DNA of 64,000 nt from JAMXLO01 sp963794185. GTDB lineage: Bacteria > Pseudomonadota > Alphaproteobacteria > Acetobacterales > Acetobacteraceae. A program made the translations under genes and the position numbers. Location: the NCBI GenBank assembly GCA_963794185.1, contig CAWCDM010000103.1:1-64000 (forward strand), given 5' to 3'. The notes under the pieces were generated by a model, which ran no database searches, had not been told where the DNA came from, and saw only the letters and a list, made by a program, of their open reading frames with translations. Below, piece by piece: positions 63,338-64,000 of the stretch (the first letter of the stretch is position 1; the number at the start of each line of letters is the position of its first letter).

Positions 63338-64000
63338 ATGCGGACCCTTTATCACCTCCCGCTGTCGCCGTTCTCGCGCAAGGTGCGTCTCGTGCTCGCG
63401 GAGAAGCGGCTGCCGTTCGATCTCCGGCTGGAAAAGGTCTGGGAGCGGCGGCCCGAGTATCTGGAGCTGAACCCGGCCGGCACCGTGCCGACGCTGGTGG
63501 AGGACAACAGCGTCGCCATTCCCGATTCGAGTGTGATCTGCGAGTACCTCGAGGAGGTCTATCCCGAAACGGCCCTGCTGGGTCGAACATTGGCCGAACG
63601 TGTGGAGGCGCGGCGGCTGGTTGCGTGGTTCGACGGCAAGTTCGCCAGTGAGGTCACGCGCAACCTGCTCGGGGAAAAATTCATGAAGCGGATGGCGGGC
63701 CGCGGCAATCCCGATCCGCAGGCGATCCGCATCGGCTACACCGCGTTGCGCTACCACCTGGATTACCTGGGGTGGTTGGCTGAAACGCGCAAATGGCTGG
63801 CGGGCAGCGCGATCTCGCTGGCCGATTTCACGGCCGCGGCACACCTGTCGTGCCTCGATTTCATCGGCGACGTGGACTGGAACATGTCGCAGTCTGCCAG
63901 GGACTGGTACGCGCGCATCAAGTCCCGCCCTTGCTTTCGCGGCGTGCTGGCCGACCGTGTGCCCGGCATGGCTGTGCCGGCGCATTATGACGATCTGGAT
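63338..64000 (+). CDS. Glutathione S-transferase family protein, 3' end outside window
   Basis: 221 codons are visible from ATG 63338. The thioredoxin-fold domain reads LYHLPLSPFSRKVRLVLAEK (Ser/Cys position of the GST active site), with ELNPAGTVPTLVEDN and the conserved PDSSVICEYLEEVYPE (glutathione-binding Asp-Ser). The helical C-terminal domain has WLAGSAISLADFTAAAHLSCLDF. The frame is still open at the window end; usual length is about 220-235, so only a few residues are missing. Confidence 0.92.
   Translation, partial: MRTLYHLPLSPFSRKVRLVLAEKRLPFDLRLEKVWERRPEYLELNPAGTVPTLVEDNSVAIPDSSVICEYLEEVYPETALLGRTLAERVEARRLVAWFDGKFASEVTRNLLGEKFMKRMAGRGNPDPQAIRIGYTALRYHLDYLGWLAETRKWLAGSAISLADFTAAAHLSCLDFIGDVDWNMSQSARDWYARIKSRPCFRGVLADRVPGMAVPAHYDDLD

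Noticed and set aside
1..64000. CRISPR arrays, tRNA or rRNA genes and prophage structural genes.
   Set aside because: No regularly spaced repeats, no recognisable rRNA or tRNA sequence and no phage morphogenesis families were found on reading the window; short RNAs could still be missed by eye.

Overview
The window is GC-rich DNA from a Gram-negative bacterium, most likely an alphaproteobacterium of the Rhodospirillales/Acetobacteraceae type. The evidence is the gene content: a PQQ alcohol dehydrogenase, DcaP-type porin, Mrp-type antiporter, NDUFA9-like and COQ9-like proteins, many Tat/Sec-exported proteins and lipoproteins. No rRNA, tRNA, CRISPR array or phage structural gene was seen, so the taxonomic guess rests on gene content only.

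Layout. 1-3.9 kb is a graveyard of mobile DNA: a serine recombinase broken by many frameshifts, an IS66 remnant and a 5'-truncated IS3-family transposase. 3.9-6.7 kb (minus strand) holds the most unusual material: a PQQ alcohol dehydrogenase fused to an amicyanin-like blue-copper domain, preceded by the decayed remains of a GRRM-type (cyclophane) RiPP system, meaning a precursor with repeated aromatic-X-Asn motifs and the N-terminus of its radical SAM enzyme. 7-17.3 kb is an organic-anion/peptide uptake region: a PRC-barrel protein, two SLC13-type carriers with TrkA-C domains, an M20 dipeptidase, a Tat-exported beta-carbonic anhydrase-like protein, an AbgT transporter and a DcaP-like porin. 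17.6-24.3 kb is a run of small envelope proteins (lipoproteins, glycine zipper, Rap1a/Tai, DUF1269) with two patatin-like phospholipases. 24.4-29.9 kb is a Mrp/Mnh-type cation antiporter operon ordered E-F-G-(DUF4040+B)-C-D-D. 30.2-34.3 kb is an RND pump with its lipoprotein adaptor. 34.4-39.9 kb has a glutaminase, a class 3 lipase, an AI-2E-type permease and a membrane-linked metallophosphoesterase. 40.1-42.8 kb has an AraC regulator and an IS1380 element. 43.6-50.2 kb has an MFS carrier, an exported PCMT-like methyltransferase, a large spermidine-synthase-like membrane protein, an alpha/beta hydrolase and a Crp/Fnr regulator. 50.3-60.3 kb is an amide/peptide catabolism neighbourhood: serine hydrolase, amidase, gamma-glutamyltransferase, CsaA, xanthine phosphoribosyltransferase, cyclase, SMP-30 lactonase, ThuA-like protein and a family 5 ABC binding protein. 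60.3-64 kb has small unknowns, a COQ9-like TetR protein, an NDUFA9-like protein and a glutathione S-transferase cut by the window edge.

Between about 13 and 39 kb at least nine otherwise well-conserved genes are interrupted by single-base indels, several in or next to G runs. The 40-64 kb half shows none. This is either recent decay of an accessory block or indel error in the assembly. Such genes are listed as frame-disrupted, with the full span of the reconstructed reading frame.
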